NCBI RefSeq assembly: GCF_001895045.1 | Contig: NZ_BDAM01000001.1 | Span: forward strand, 1-64,000 | DNA from: Rhodococcus coprophilus NBRC 100603 | GTDB lineage: Bacteria; Actinomycetota; Actinomycetes; Mycobacteriales; Mycobacteriaceae | Reading direction: 5' to 3' | DNA length: 64,000 nucleotides | Shown here: positions 56,128-64,000 of the stretch, one piece after another | How positions within the stretch are numbered: position 1 is the first letter of the stretch | How the letters are laid out: every line of letters starts with the position of its first letter | Notes under the pieces: generated by a model | Databases searched by the model: none | What the model was told of the DNA's origin: nothing | Seen by the model: only the letters and a program-made list of their open reading frames with translations | Made by a program: the position numbers and the translations under genes

Positions 56128-57344
56128 CCCCGGCGGTAGTCGTGTCCGGCGTCGGCGTGGTGAGTCCCGCGGGCGTCGGGCTGGAACTGTTCCTGCACGC
56201 GGCCTTCGAAGGCCATTCGTTGGCAGCCGTCGACACCTGGCTCAAGGGCTGTCCCGTCGAGATCGCTTGTAGGCTATCCGATTTCGTCGCCAAGGACCAT
56301 GGCATCGCCCGCGCCAACCTACTTGACCGCTACACCCAGTTCGCCTTGGTCTCCGCAGATGAGGCCATGCGGCAGGCCGGACACACCAAGGAAAGCACCG
56401 AGAACGCTCGGCTAGCCGTGATTCTCGGCTCCGGTGCGGGCGGGGTGAGAACTTTTGAAGAGCAGCACCGGATCTTCATAGAGGACGGCTTCGACACGAT
56501 GTCGCCAATGGTGCTGCCCGCCGGTCTGCTGAACATGGCAGCTGGACAGGTAGCCATTCGGCATCGGGCGACCGGTCCTTGCCTGGCGCCCTGTACGGCC
56601 TGCGCGTCGGGTGCTACTGCGATCGGACTGGCGAAGCAGATGCTGGAACGCGACGAGGCCGACATCGTGATTGCAGGTGGTGCGGAGGCCCCGATCGCGC
56701 CGATGTTCACTTCCGCCTTCGCTCGCATGGGCACGCTCTCGCGTGCGGAGGTGGATCCCGCGAAAGCATCGCGGCCCTTCGACCGAAACCGCGACGGCTT
56801 CGTCATCGGTGAAGGCGCGGCGCTGATGGTACTGGAACGGGCCGACGACGTGCGGGCTCGCGGTGGTACGCCGAGGGTGACAGTGGCCGGCTACGGCTCA
56901 TCTGCTGATGCCCACCATGTGACCACGCCCGATCCACGGGGCGCCGGAGCGATTCGTGCGATGCGCGCCGCGATTGCCGACGCCGGAATTTCTGCCAGCG
57001 ATATCGACTATGTCAACGCGCACGGCACTTCCACCCGCTACAACGACTCGATCGAAGCCAACGCGATTACCGAGGTACTGGGCGAGGGGACTCTCGTCAG
57101 CTCCACCAAAGGAGTCTTCGGCCATGCACTGGGTGCTGCCGCTGCGCTTGAGGCCGTGTTAGCTGCCGCTACCGTCAAAAGTCATCGAGTGCCGCCAACT
57201 GCCAACCTGGTCGACCCTGACGATGCCTGCGTGGCACTGGACATGGTGATGGGTTCAGCTCGTGAAACCCCGATTACCGCCGTGCTGAGCAATTCCTTCG
57301 GCTTCGGTGGCCAAAATGCGTCGTTGCTCTTCACTTCCAGTTAG
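56124..57344 (+). CDS. Beta-ketoacyl-ACP synthase II-type enzyme
   Basis: A 406-residue KAS I/II. The active Cys lies in APCTACASGATAIGLA (about residue 160), and the two His in YVNAHGTSTRYNDSIEANAI and KGVFGHALGAAAALEAV. The C-terminal NSFGFGGQNASLLF is canonical. It elongates acyl-ACP with malonyl-ACP. No chain-length-factor-like Cys loss is seen, so it should be catalytically active. It overlaps the ACP gene by 4 bases. Confidence 0.9.
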   Translation: MTPAVVVSGVGVVSPAGVGLELFLHAAFEGHSLAAVDTWLKGCPVEIACRLSDFVAKDHGIARANLLDRYTQFALVSADEAMRQAGHTKESTENARLAVILGSGAGGVRTFEEQHRIFIEDGFDTMSPMVLPAGLLNMAAGQVAIRHRATGPCLAPCTACASGATAIGLAKQMLERDEADIVIAGGAEAPIAPMFTSAFARMGTLSRAEVDPAKASRPFDRNRDGFVIGEGAALMVLERADDVRARGGTPRVTVAGYGSSADAHHVTTPDPRGAGAIRAMRAAIADAGISASDIDYVNAHGTSTRYNDSIEANAITEVLGEGTLVSSTKGVFGHALGAAAALEAVLAAATVKSHRVPPTANLVDPDDACVALDMVMGSARETPITAVLSNSFGFGGQNASLLFTSS

Positions 57345-57354
57345 GACTCAACCG

Positions 57355-59145
57355 ATGACTTTGGACAGCTACGTCGAACTCTGCTTTGACGGCCGATACA
57401 ACGACGTGCACAGGCCGGTTCGTGCCCTACTCACCGACGAGATTTTCGACCCCCGTGCGGGACTCACTGCCAACGAGAACGGCCGCCTGGCCTACGAGCG
57501 GGCTCGGTTTGTTGGTCGCCACTCGGTCCGACCCACTGCCGCCGCTAGCGACATCTACCAGCTCTGCGCGCTCGCCGAGTGGCCTGGTCTGTGTGATGTG
57601 TCGGTGTTCTCGATCCTCATGGTGCACTACAATCTGATGGTCGCCACGGTGGTCGACCGGATGCGCCCGAACGAGTATGTGACGCCGATGCTTGCCGAAC
57701 TCGACGAATTTAAATCGTTCGGTCCGTACCTAGCCACCGAACTTGGTTATGGCAACAACGTCGCAAACCTGCAAACCACCGCCACATATGACGCCGAGAC
57801 TCGCGAGTTCGTCCTGCACACGCCGGGCACGCTGGCATCGAAGCACATGTCTTACAGCGGATTCTCTGACATTCCGAAGATCGCGGTGGTGCTGGCGCGC
57901 ACGATAGTGGGTGGCCGCGACCATGGTGTCTTCCCATTTCTGGTGCGACTTACCACCACCGAAGGCGCCGTGGCTGGCATTCGCACCGCAGCTTGCCCAG
58001 AGAAGCCTGTGCAGGGCTTGGACAACGGCATCACCCAATTCGAGGAGCACCGCGTGCCGGAGCAAGCGTGGCTCTCGCGTGGACTGGCTACCCTTTCGGC
58101 CGACGGCGAGTTCGTGGCTGAAATGGCCAACCCGCGACGGCGATTCCTCGCCTCGATGTCACGCATTTTCCCGGGTCGGTTGTGTGTGAGCAGTGCCGCG
58201 CTCGGCGCCTCCAAGGCTGCGCTCTACATTGCGCTGCGCTTCTCCAGCGCACGACTTACCAGCGCACCGGGGTCCAAGCCCCGCGCGGTCCGAGCACACC
58301 TGCCTTACCGCGCGCAGCTGTACCCGGCTGTGGCCATCACCTACGCGCTCACCGCCCAGCTCAACGCGCTCAAGGCTCGATACGAGGTGAACCCCACCGA
58401 TCTCGCGTTGCAGACCGAGATCTCGGCAACCAAAGCCGTAATTACCTTGGTGGTGCAGGACATCGTGATGACCTGTCGCGAACGGTGTGGCGCACAAGGA
58501 ATATTCGCTGTCAACCGGATTATCGACTATATCTCGCTGGTACAGGGCCTAGTGACTGCCGAGGGCGACAGCCAGGTGCTGCTCGCCACGGCCGCCGGTC
58601 AGCAGCTGGCAAGTGATCACGAACAGATCGATCCGAGTGCGCACCCCGTGCGGCTGCCGGTGCTTGAGTTGCTGGCTCGACGTACGGATCTTGCAGCCAA
58701 ACGCTACCATGAGACCCGGGCCTCCGAGGACGCCGCGACGACAGCGTTCGACGGCATTAATCAGGCCGCTCCCATCGCGCTCGATTTCGGCCGATTCTGG
58801 ATCCTGGAGAGGTCCATCGAAACGCTTTTAGACCGGGCCGCTTCACTCGCCGACGCACATGCCCAAGACGTGATACTCAGAATCGCCGAACTTGTGGCGG
58901 TGTCCGAGCTGGTGCGTGATCCGCTTGATCTGATGGCCGACGGTGCCGTACAACCCGACGTCCCCGCGCAGTGGCGCGACCGGATTTTCCAATTGTGCGA
59001 CCACCTCGACCCCGAAATCGACCAGCTGATTGGGGCGTTCGGCTTCACACCCGAACTGCTGCGCGCCCCGATCGCCGAAGCCGACTATGCGACAGCCTTC
59101 CTGAACCACTGTGTCGGCACAGCGACCACTGCGTTCACACGATGA
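57355..59145 (+). CDS. Acyl-CoA oxidase/dehydrogenase-like flavoprotein
   Basis: A 596-residue protein with the acyl-CoA oxidase layout: ATELGYGNNVANLQTTATYD and FVLHTPGTLASKHMSY, GGRDHGVFPFLVRLTT, QGLDNGITQFEEHRVPEQAW, and a long C-terminal helical domain. FAD binding residues around the beta domain fit the family. It would introduce a 2,3-double bond, passing electrons to oxygen if a true oxidase. The position inside the cluster suggests action on an ACP- or CoA-bound chain. ATG 57355 fits MTLDSYVEL. Confidence 0.8.
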   Translation: MTLDSYVELCFDGRYNDVHRPVRALLTDEIFDPRAGLTANENGRLAYERARFVGRHSVRPTAAASDIYQLCALAEWPGLCDVSVFSILMVHYNLMVATVVDRMRPNEYVTPMLAELDEFKSFGPYLATELGYGNNVANLQTTATYDAETREFVLHTPGTLASKHMSYSGFSDIPKIAVVLARTIVGGRDHGVFPFLVRLTTTEGAVAGIRTAACPEKPVQGLDNGITQFEEHRVPEQAWLSRGLATLSADGEFVAEMANPRRRFLASMSRIFPGRLCVSSAALGASKAALYIALRFSSARLTSAPGSKPRAVRAHLPYRAQLYPAVAITYALTAQLNALKARYEVNPTDLALQTEISATKAVITLVVQDIVMTCRERCGAQGIFAVNRIIDYISLVQGLVTAEGDSQVLLATAAGQQLASDHEQIDPSAHPVRLPVLELLARRTDLAAKRYHETRASEDAATTAFDGINQAAPIALDFGRFWILERSIETLLDRAASLADAHAQDVILRIAELVAVSELVRDPLDLMADGAVQPDVPAQWRDRIFQLCDHLDPEIDQLIGAFGFTPELLRAPIAEADYATAFLNHCVGTATTAFTR

Positions 59146-59837
59146 GCGTCCTCGTTCTCGGCGGCCGCGGCGGCCTGGGCGCCTCGGTGGTGAACTCCCT
59201 CACAAAAGAAGGGGTTCCTCTGCGCTATACGTCGCGCTCGCCCACTGGCGGTGACGACCGTGAACTCGCCTGTGAAATGTCGAATCCGGCAAGTCTCGCC
59301 GCGTGCGCACGATGCGCGATCGACGAACTGGGTCAGGTGAAGGCACTGGTGGTAATGGCGGGCACAATGCGCGACGGTCTGCTGATCTCGGCTGACCCGG
59401 CCGCACTCGACGAGGTGATCCGCGTCAACCTGCTCGGTTCGATGCTTGCCGTTCAGGCACTGCTGCCGCATTTCATTGAGCACCGGTACGGTCGGATCGT
59501 GCTGGTCGGTTCGGCGAGCGGCATGCGCGGCAGCCCAGGACAGGCGAACTACGCGGCGAGCAAAGCCGGGTTGATCGGCCTCGCCCGCTCCGTGACGTTG
59601 GAATACGCAAAGCGCGGCATTACCTGCAATGTGATTTCGCCCGGGTTCATCGATGCAGGGATGGCAGCTGAACTGTCCGACAAGCGGCGGTCCGACGTGC
59701 TCCGCCAGATTCCGACGAACCGGTTGGGTCGTCCGGAGGAAATCGCCTCGGCCATTAAATTTCTCATCGACGATGCCAGCGGCTACATCACCGGATCGGT
59801 GCTGACAGTCGACGGCGGATACGGGATGGGGTACTGA
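59142..59837 (+). CDS. FabG-like 3-oxoacyl-ACP reductase (SDR)
   Basis: A 231-residue classical SDR. It has a shortened N-terminal Rossmann motif (VLVLGGRGGLGASVV), VMAGTMRD, the catalytic Ser (LVGSASGMRG), YAASKAGLIGLAR (Tyr-x-x-x-Lys), ISPGFIDAGM and a C-terminal GSVLTVDGGYGMGY. The sequence is closest in style to FabG. It would reduce the beta-keto group after KAS II. It overlaps the oxidase stop by 4 bases. Confidence 0.88.
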   Translation: MSVLVLGGRGGLGASVVNSLTKEGVPLRYTSRSPTGGDDRELACEMSNPASLAACARCAIDELGQVKALVVMAGTMRDGLLISADPAALDEVIRVNLLGSMLAVQALLPHFIEHRYGRIVLVGSASGMRGSPGQANYAASKAGLIGLARSVTLEYAKRGITCNVISPGFIDAGMAAELSDKRRSDVLRQIPTNRLGRPEEIASAIKFLIDDASGYITGSVLTVDGGYGMGY

Positions 59838-59838
59838 C

Positions 59839-61215
59839 GTGACGACGATGCCGTCGCTGGAGGACGTTCTCCCCCCCGGACGAGTGGTGCGCGACCCGGC
59901 GATTCTCGTTGCCTACCAACATGACCAAGAACACGCGCCATGGTCGGAACCTGCGGCTCTGGTCCGACCAATCAACACAGACGAAGTTGCCGTCGCCATC
60001 GCTTGGGCCAATGCCACCGGAACCCCCGTTGTTCCGAGGGGTGCGGGAACCGGACTCAGCGGCGGCGCTAACGCCGTGCCCGGCTCGGTCGTCCTGTGCG
60101 TTGAGCAGATGAACCGGATTCTTGAGATCGACCCCGTTGAGCGGCTTGCCGTCGTGCAGCCGGGCGTACTCAACGAGCAATTGCGGGCTGCTGCAGCCGA
60201 GGTTGGGCTGTGGTACCCCCCGGATCCCTCCAGTCGCGAAATGTGCTCACTCGGCGGAAACGTGGCCACTAATGCCGGCGGTTTGTGCTGTGTCCGCTAC
60301 GGCGTTACCCGTGACTACGTGCTGGCACTTGAGGTTGTGACCGGCGCCGGACAAGTGTTACGACTTGGGAGTCGAACAGCGAAGAACGCGGTGGGCTACC
60401 ACCTCACCGGACTGTTCGTAGGTTCAGAAGGCACTCTCGGCGTCGTCACCGAGATCACTTTGCGGCTACGCCAGGGTCAACCACCGCTGACCACGATTAT
60501 TGGCGCGTTCGAGTCCACAGCCATGGCCGCGTCCGCTGCTGTCGCGACCATGCGCGCAGACGGCGTGAACGTGGAGATCTGCGAACTGATGGACGAAGCC
60601 ACGTTCACCGCTGTCGACGCCCTGATGCCGCTCGAACTGCCCGACGAGGTCGCCAGCCTGGTGCTGCTGCAGGTCACGGAGGAGGCGGCTGCAGCTCAGG
60701 CGGTTGCTGCGCTGGAAGCGGCTGGCGCGCTGTGGGCGCATCGCAGCGAATCCCCGCAGGAGAGCGCTCTACTGATCGAGGCTCGCCGGCGGGCGTTCGA
60801 AGCGGTCAGCCGGCTGGGCACGGTGACTACCGAGGACGTTTGTGTGCCCGTGGGACAGGTTGGGCCGGTGCTCACTGAAATCGAATCTATTGCAACGACG
60901 CATGGTGTTCCCATCGCGACCGTGGCACATGTCGGTGACGGAAATCTCCATCCGATGCTGATTGACGACGGTTCGTTGTCTCAGGCGACTGTGCGCGCAG
61001 TGTTCGACGCGATTCTGGCGGTGGCAGTCGCTGCCGGCGGAACCGTGACAGGGGAGCACGGTGTCGGCTTACTCAAACGAGACGCAGCGATCGGCCAGCT
61101 CGGTGACGCCGTGGTGGAGCTGAACAGCCAGGTGAAGTCCGTGTTCGACCCAAACCACATTATGAATCCCGGCAAAATCGCGGTCCGTGCGATGCCACAG
61201 GAGGCCTTGATATGA
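59839..61215 (+). CDS. FAD-linked 2-hydroxyacid oxidase/dehydrogenase (GlcD-like)
   Basis: A 458-residue PCMH/VAO-family flavoprotein. The FAD loop is VVPRGAGTGLSGGANAVPG; SSREMCSLGGNVATNAGG and YGVTRDYVLALEVV follow; the C-terminal GEHGVGLLKRDA is typical of GlcD and D-lactate dehydrogenases. It would oxidise a D-2-hydroxy acid to the 2-oxo acid. In this cluster the substrate is probably an acyl-chain product rather than glycolate. GTG start at 59839. Confidence 0.85.
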   Translation: MTTMPSLEDVLPPGRVVRDPAILVAYQHDQEHAPWSEPAALVRPINTDEVAVAIAWANATGTPVVPRGAGTGLSGGANAVPGSVVLCVEQMNRILEIDPVERLAVVQPGVLNEQLRAAAAEVGLWYPPDPSSREMCSLGGNVATNAGGLCCVRYGVTRDYVLALEVVTGAGQVLRLGSRTAKNAVGYHLTGLFVGSEGTLGVVTEITLRLRQGQPPLTTIIGAFESTAMAASAAVATMRADGVNVEICELMDEATFTAVDALMPLELPDEVASLVLLQVTEEAAAAQAVAALEAAGALWAHRSESPQESALLIEARRRAFEAVSRLGTVTTEDVCVPVGQVGPVLTEIESIATTHGVPIATVAHVGDGNLHPMLIDDGSLSQATVRAVFDAILAVAVAAGGTVTGEHGVGLLKRDAAIGQLGDAVVELNSQVKSVFDPNHIMNPGKIAVRAMPQEALI

Positions 61216-62930
61216 CCGGTGACAGTATCGGCACCGCGCAAGTGCGCTGGGAAGTGGCGCGGGGCTGGGGCATCGCGGAATTGACCACTGACGAACTCGA
61301 TGTCCGAGCGCAAACCTCGTTCGTTCATTACGGCCAAGCTGTCTTTGAAGGTCTGCGGGTGTATTTCCACGATGTGGGCGAGGTCGGTGCATTCCGCCTC
61401 TACGACCATCATCGGAGGCTGTGTGCCTCCGCGCGGCGGATGGCATTGCCTGAGCCGCCGTGGGAGGTCTTCTTCGCTGCGGTGTGCCTGTTCGTCGACG
61501 CGCACCGCGCGGCACTGACCAAGTCCGGTGATTCTCTGTATCTTCGTCCGGTATTGCTCGCTACTACGGAAACATTGGGTATCACCGCGCCGATCACCGA
61601 CGCCGTGCTGGTGGTGACCGGGCTGGTGAATTTCAACCATATGGGCACGGACGGCGACGGCTTGACAATTCATGTCGAACGGGAACTGCGGAGGGCATGG
61701 CCGGGTGGGGGTGGCACCGCGAAATGTGCGGGCAATTATGGGCTCGCGCGCAGCGGCCAGGCTCGGGCGCAGGTAGTGGGCTGCGACGACGCGCTGTGGT
61801 TGTCGCCATCGGGCACCGTGACCGAATTGTCGTCGATGAATTTTTTCGCAGTGCGGGATGGTCAGCTAGTTGTCCCAGAGGCAGATGATCTGGTGCTCTC
61901 GGGCATCACCCGTGACAGCGTCATTACGCTCGCCGAGGACCTGGGCATATCAGTGGTCAACAAGGAGTTGCCGATCGAGGAGTTGCTCGCGGATTTGACG
62001 GAGGGACGAGTGAGCGAGATGTTCGCCACCGGAACGGCCAGCGGCGTGGTGCCGATTGCCGCGCTGTGCGACGGAGACGACGCCTATCCTGCTGCCGGCT
62101 CAACCGCCCTGGCTAAGCAGTTGGCTGGGCTGCTCACGGAAATTCAGGCCGGTCGCGCCGCCGATACGTACGGCTGGATCACACTCCTGCCCAATTCGGC
62201 ATTAACAGGGACGGTCGAATTCCGCGCAGACTACACGGTGTACGGTTACGCACACTCGCCATACCAGTACTTGCGCCCCTCGGTTCTGGTGCGTTTAGCC
62301 CAGCAGGCGGCCGCCGACGGGCTGATTGCAGCGACCGGCACAGGGCTCGATCATGGCTCTCGGAGCTGGGTGGTCCGCCGGAATGTGGTCCGCAACTGGC
62401 GTACCACTCCGTGCGTTACCCACGTTACTGCCGTGCGCACGATTGTCGGCATCGGCAGCTGCTGGCTAGAGTCGCTCACTGAATTCTTTGCCGATGGACG
62501 CAAACTTGACGGCACCGTGCGGGCGTTCTGGGTGCAGCTCGATGCGGAAACCCAGCGCCCCCTGTCGCTTCCTGACGTCCTGGTACAGCGGTGCGCGACC
62601 ACAGGAATACCCACCGAATTGATGTGGCGCTCGGCGCTGAAGCGTTTGTTCAAGGATGCTTCTCTTGAGTCGCCGCCACAGAGGACCGTCGGCCTCCGAC
62701 ATGCCGATTTCGATGCGTTAGGCCACGTGAACAACGCGATTTACTTCGACTTCATCGATCACTTGAGCGGCGAGGGCGACGAGATTGTCATGGAGTACGA
62801 GCTACCGACCGATATCAATGTCACCGAACTGACCGTTTCCTCCACCGAATCCGCGTCCGGTCTGGTGTTCGCCATGAGCAGCATCGGCAATGGACGACCA
62901 CATGTGCGCGGACTGGTACGGCGCGGATGA
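61212..62930 (+). CDS. Branched-chain aminotransferase fused to acyl-ACP thioesterase
   Basis: A 572-residue two-domain protein. Residues ~1-330 are a type II branched-chain aminotransferase (fold IV): FVHYGQAVFEGLRVY, GGGGTAKCAGNYGLAR with the PLP Lys, LSGITRDSVITLAEDLG and ATGTASGVVPIA. Residues ~335-572 are a FatA-like acyl-ACP thioesterase: a first hotdog repeat (YTVYGYAHSPYQYLRPSVL...) and a second with HADFDALGHVNNAIYFDFID. No stop or linker frame break separates them. Fusion of these two activities is, to my knowledge, unusual. It might release a chain and aminate the 2-oxo acid, or supply branched starters. Confidence 0.85.
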   Translation: MTGDSIGTAQVRWEVARGWGIAELTTDELDVRAQTSFVHYGQAVFEGLRVYFHDVGEVGAFRLYDHHRRLCASARRMALPEPPWEVFFAAVCLFVDAHRAALTKSGDSLYLRPVLLATTETLGITAPITDAVLVVTGLVNFNHMGTDGDGLTIHVERELRRAWPGGGGTAKCAGNYGLARSGQARAQVVGCDDALWLSPSGTVTELSSMNFFAVRDGQLVVPEADDLVLSGITRDSVITLAEDLGISVVNKELPIEELLADLTEGRVSEMFATGTASGVVPIAALCDGDDAYPAAGSTALAKQLAGLLTEIQAGRAADTYGWITLLPNSALTGTVEFRADYTVYGYAHSPYQYLRPSVLVRLAQQAAADGLIAATGTGLDHGSRSWVVRRNVVRNWRTTPCVTHVTAVRTIVGIGSCWLESLTEFFADGRKLDGTVRAFWVQLDAETQRPLSLPDVLVQRCATTGIPTELMWRSALKRLFKDASLESPPQRTVGLRHADFDALGHVNNAIYFDFIDHLSGEGDEIVMEYELPTDINVTELTVSSTESASGLVFAMSSIGNGRPHVRGLVRRG

Positions 62931-63763
62931 GTTTCGAGATTGGGCGGGTTCGCATCGGTAAGACTGTTGTGCCCTGTGCGCGTATGTCCGACGGTGTGGT
63001 CCGGGATGCGCGAGGCGCAGTTTCCGATTGGGCGGGTTCGGCACTGGATCCGGACAATCTCTGCGACATCGAGGACCAGGTTATGGGTTTCCCTTCGATC
63101 CAAGATTCCTCACAGGTCGAGGTGCCGTTCAGCGGCAGCGCACATCTGGTGTGCATCGGCCAGAATTTCCACGACCACGCGGCGGAGGTACAGGTAACTA
63201 TGTGGTCGGAGGATCCGCTTTGCTACCTCAAACCGGTGTATACCCTCTCCACTTCAGGCATGACCCCCATGCCCGAGGGCTGCAGGACCATGAGCTGGGA
63301 AGGGGAACTCGCGGTGGTGGTCGGTCGGGCCGCACATCGGCTTCTCAATCCGTCCGATGCACTCTCGGCCGTCGCGGGCTACACCACATCAAACGACATG
63401 GGTGATTATGACTGGGTCCTGCATCGTGGTGGGCAGTGGGTGAAGGGCAAGGCATTTCCCGATTTCAATCCGATCGGCCGCTGGCTGCGGGTTGGGCGCA
63501 AACGTCACCCCCCGCCCGAATCCCTCCTCACCACTCGGGTGAACGGCGCTGTGGTACAAATGGCACAGCTTTCAGATATGCGGTATACGCCGCCATATCT
63601 GGTGTGGTATGTGAGCCAATTCCTCTGCCTCATGCCGGGGGATGTTATTAATTGCGGCACACCAGGCGGCACCGCTCTAGCCACCCAAAACTATCTACAG
63701 GTGGGTGACGTGGTCGAGGTAGATATTTCGAATGTGGGCACACACTGCACTCGCATTGTCTGA
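62927..63763 (+). CDS. Fumarylacetoacetate-hydrolase-family protein
   Basis: A 278-residue FAH-fold enzyme. The metal site motif MSWEGELAVVVGR (Glu-x-Glu), GYTTSNDMGDYDWVLH and the C-terminal DVINCGTPGGTALATQ and GDVVEVDISNVGTH fit family members such as oxaloacetate decarboxylases/acylpyruvases and 2-hydroxyhepta-dienedioate isomerases. It would act on a 2-oxo or 2-hydroxy acid, in keeping with the GlcD-like and aminotransferase neighbours. It overlaps the fusion gene by 4 bases. Confidence 0.85.
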   Translation: MSFEIGRVRIGKTVVPCARMSDGVVRDARGAVSDWAGSALDPDNLCDIEDQVMGFPSIQDSSQVEVPFSGSAHLVCIGQNFHDHAAEVQVTMWSEDPLCYLKPVYTLSTSGMTPMPEGCRTMSWEGELAVVVGRAAHRLLNPSDALSAVAGYTTSNDMGDYDWVLHRGGQWVKGKAFPDFNPIGRWLRVGRKRHPPPESLLTTRVNGAVVQMAQLSDMRYTPPYLVWYVSQFLCLMPGDVINCGTPGGTALATQNYLQVGDVVEVDISNVGTHCTRIV

Positions 63764-63779
63764 TTACGAAAGAAGGAAA

Positions 63780-64000
63780 GTGAAATTACGGACATTCAAC
63801 AGCGCCGCCGATTTTGTAACCGCGGAAGGCGAACATCTTGGTGTGAGCGGATGGCTACAGGTAGTTCAGCCGATGGTCGATCAGTTCGCCGAGGTGACCG
63901 GAGACCGGCAATGGATTCATACTGATTCCGTCAAAGCCGCTAACGGTCCGTTCGGTGCCCCCATTGCCCACGGGTTTCTACTCTTGTCGCTGGTGCCGAT
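63780..64000 (+). CDS. MaoC-like (R)-specific enoyl hydratase, 5' part
   Basis: GTG at 63780 with AGAAGGAA upstream opens a frame that leaves the window. Residues shown include MVDQFAEVTGDRQWIH and GPFGAPIAHGF, the MaoC hydratase-2 motif with catalytic Asp and His. It would hydrate or dehydrate the 2,3-bond of an acyl chain, complementing the ketoreductase. Only about 73 residues lie in the window. Confidence 0.85.
   Translation, partial: MKLRTFNSAADFVTAEGEHLGVSGWLQVVQPMVDQFAEVTGDRQWIHTDSVKAANGPFGAPIAHGFLLLSLVP

Overview
The window is high-GC DNA from an actinobacterium of the order Mycobacteriales, most likely Rhodococcus or a close relative. The first 18.6 kb follow the gene order of the Mycobacterium tuberculosis Rv1691-Rv1713 block: TPR protein, HAD phosphatase, small protein, tlyA, NAD kinase, recN, steA, steB/mctB, pyrG, Nudix ADP-ribose pyrophosphatase, xerD, ParA-like ATPase, scpA, scpB, rRNA pseudouridine synthase, cmk and der. 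A tRNA-Pro(GGG) follows. All of these genes point the same way and many overlap by 1-4 bases.

From 18.7 to 24.06 kb lie ordinary chromosomal accessory genes: a TetR regulator divergent from an alpha/beta hydrolase, an AraC-type regulator divergent from an NAD(P)-binding protein, a VOC-family protein, a YjbR/MmcQ protein and an aminoglycoside-phosphotransferase-fold protein.

From about 24.1 to 53.2 kb is a fragment of a conjugative element. It starts inside a truncated gene. It keeps a small conjugation protein, a VirD4/TraG-type coupling protein and a DUF4913 protein on the left (+ strand), and a hypothetical gene plus what looks like the C-terminal piece of a relaxase on the right (- strand). 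Between these lies defence cargo: a SIR2-domain protein and a type I restriction-modification operon hsdM-hsdS-hsdR.

The most striking feature is inside that cargo. hsdM is split by a 15.4-kb second mobile element (about 34573-49981). The element encodes three tyrosine recombinases and a small coiled-coil protein, an arrangement like Tn554-type elements. It also carries its own defence operon: an HTH protein, an SNF2 helicase with a PLD-like N-terminus, a DUF4391 protein, and a type III-like Mod methyltransferase and Res nuclease. Both ends share a 6-bp core (CGGCGG) flanked by inverted TTCCGT ends. The core is exactly the two proline codons of the catalytic NPPY motif of HsdM. Joining the two flanks at one core restores an uninterrupted hsdM frame (...SNPP-YGVDW...). 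The element therefore appears to switch off a type I system by integrating into the codons of its catalytic motif, bringing a different restriction system with it, and excision should reverse this.

From 53.2 to 54.8 kb is decayed DNA, including an HNH-endonuclease pseudogene. From 54.8 kb to the window end is a compact gene cluster with less GC-rich codon choice. It holds a KAS III with a 1-base frameshift, an acyl carrier protein, KAS II, an acyl-CoA oxidase-like protein, a FabG-like reductase, a GlcD-like FAD oxidase, an unusual branched-chain-aminotransferase/acyl-ACP-thioesterase fusion, a fumarylacetoacetate-hydrolase-family protein and a MaoC-like dehydratase that runs off the window. 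Together they could build a small fatty-acyl-derived metabolite. A 2-oxo or 2-amino fatty acid is a plausible intermediate, but the product is not known.
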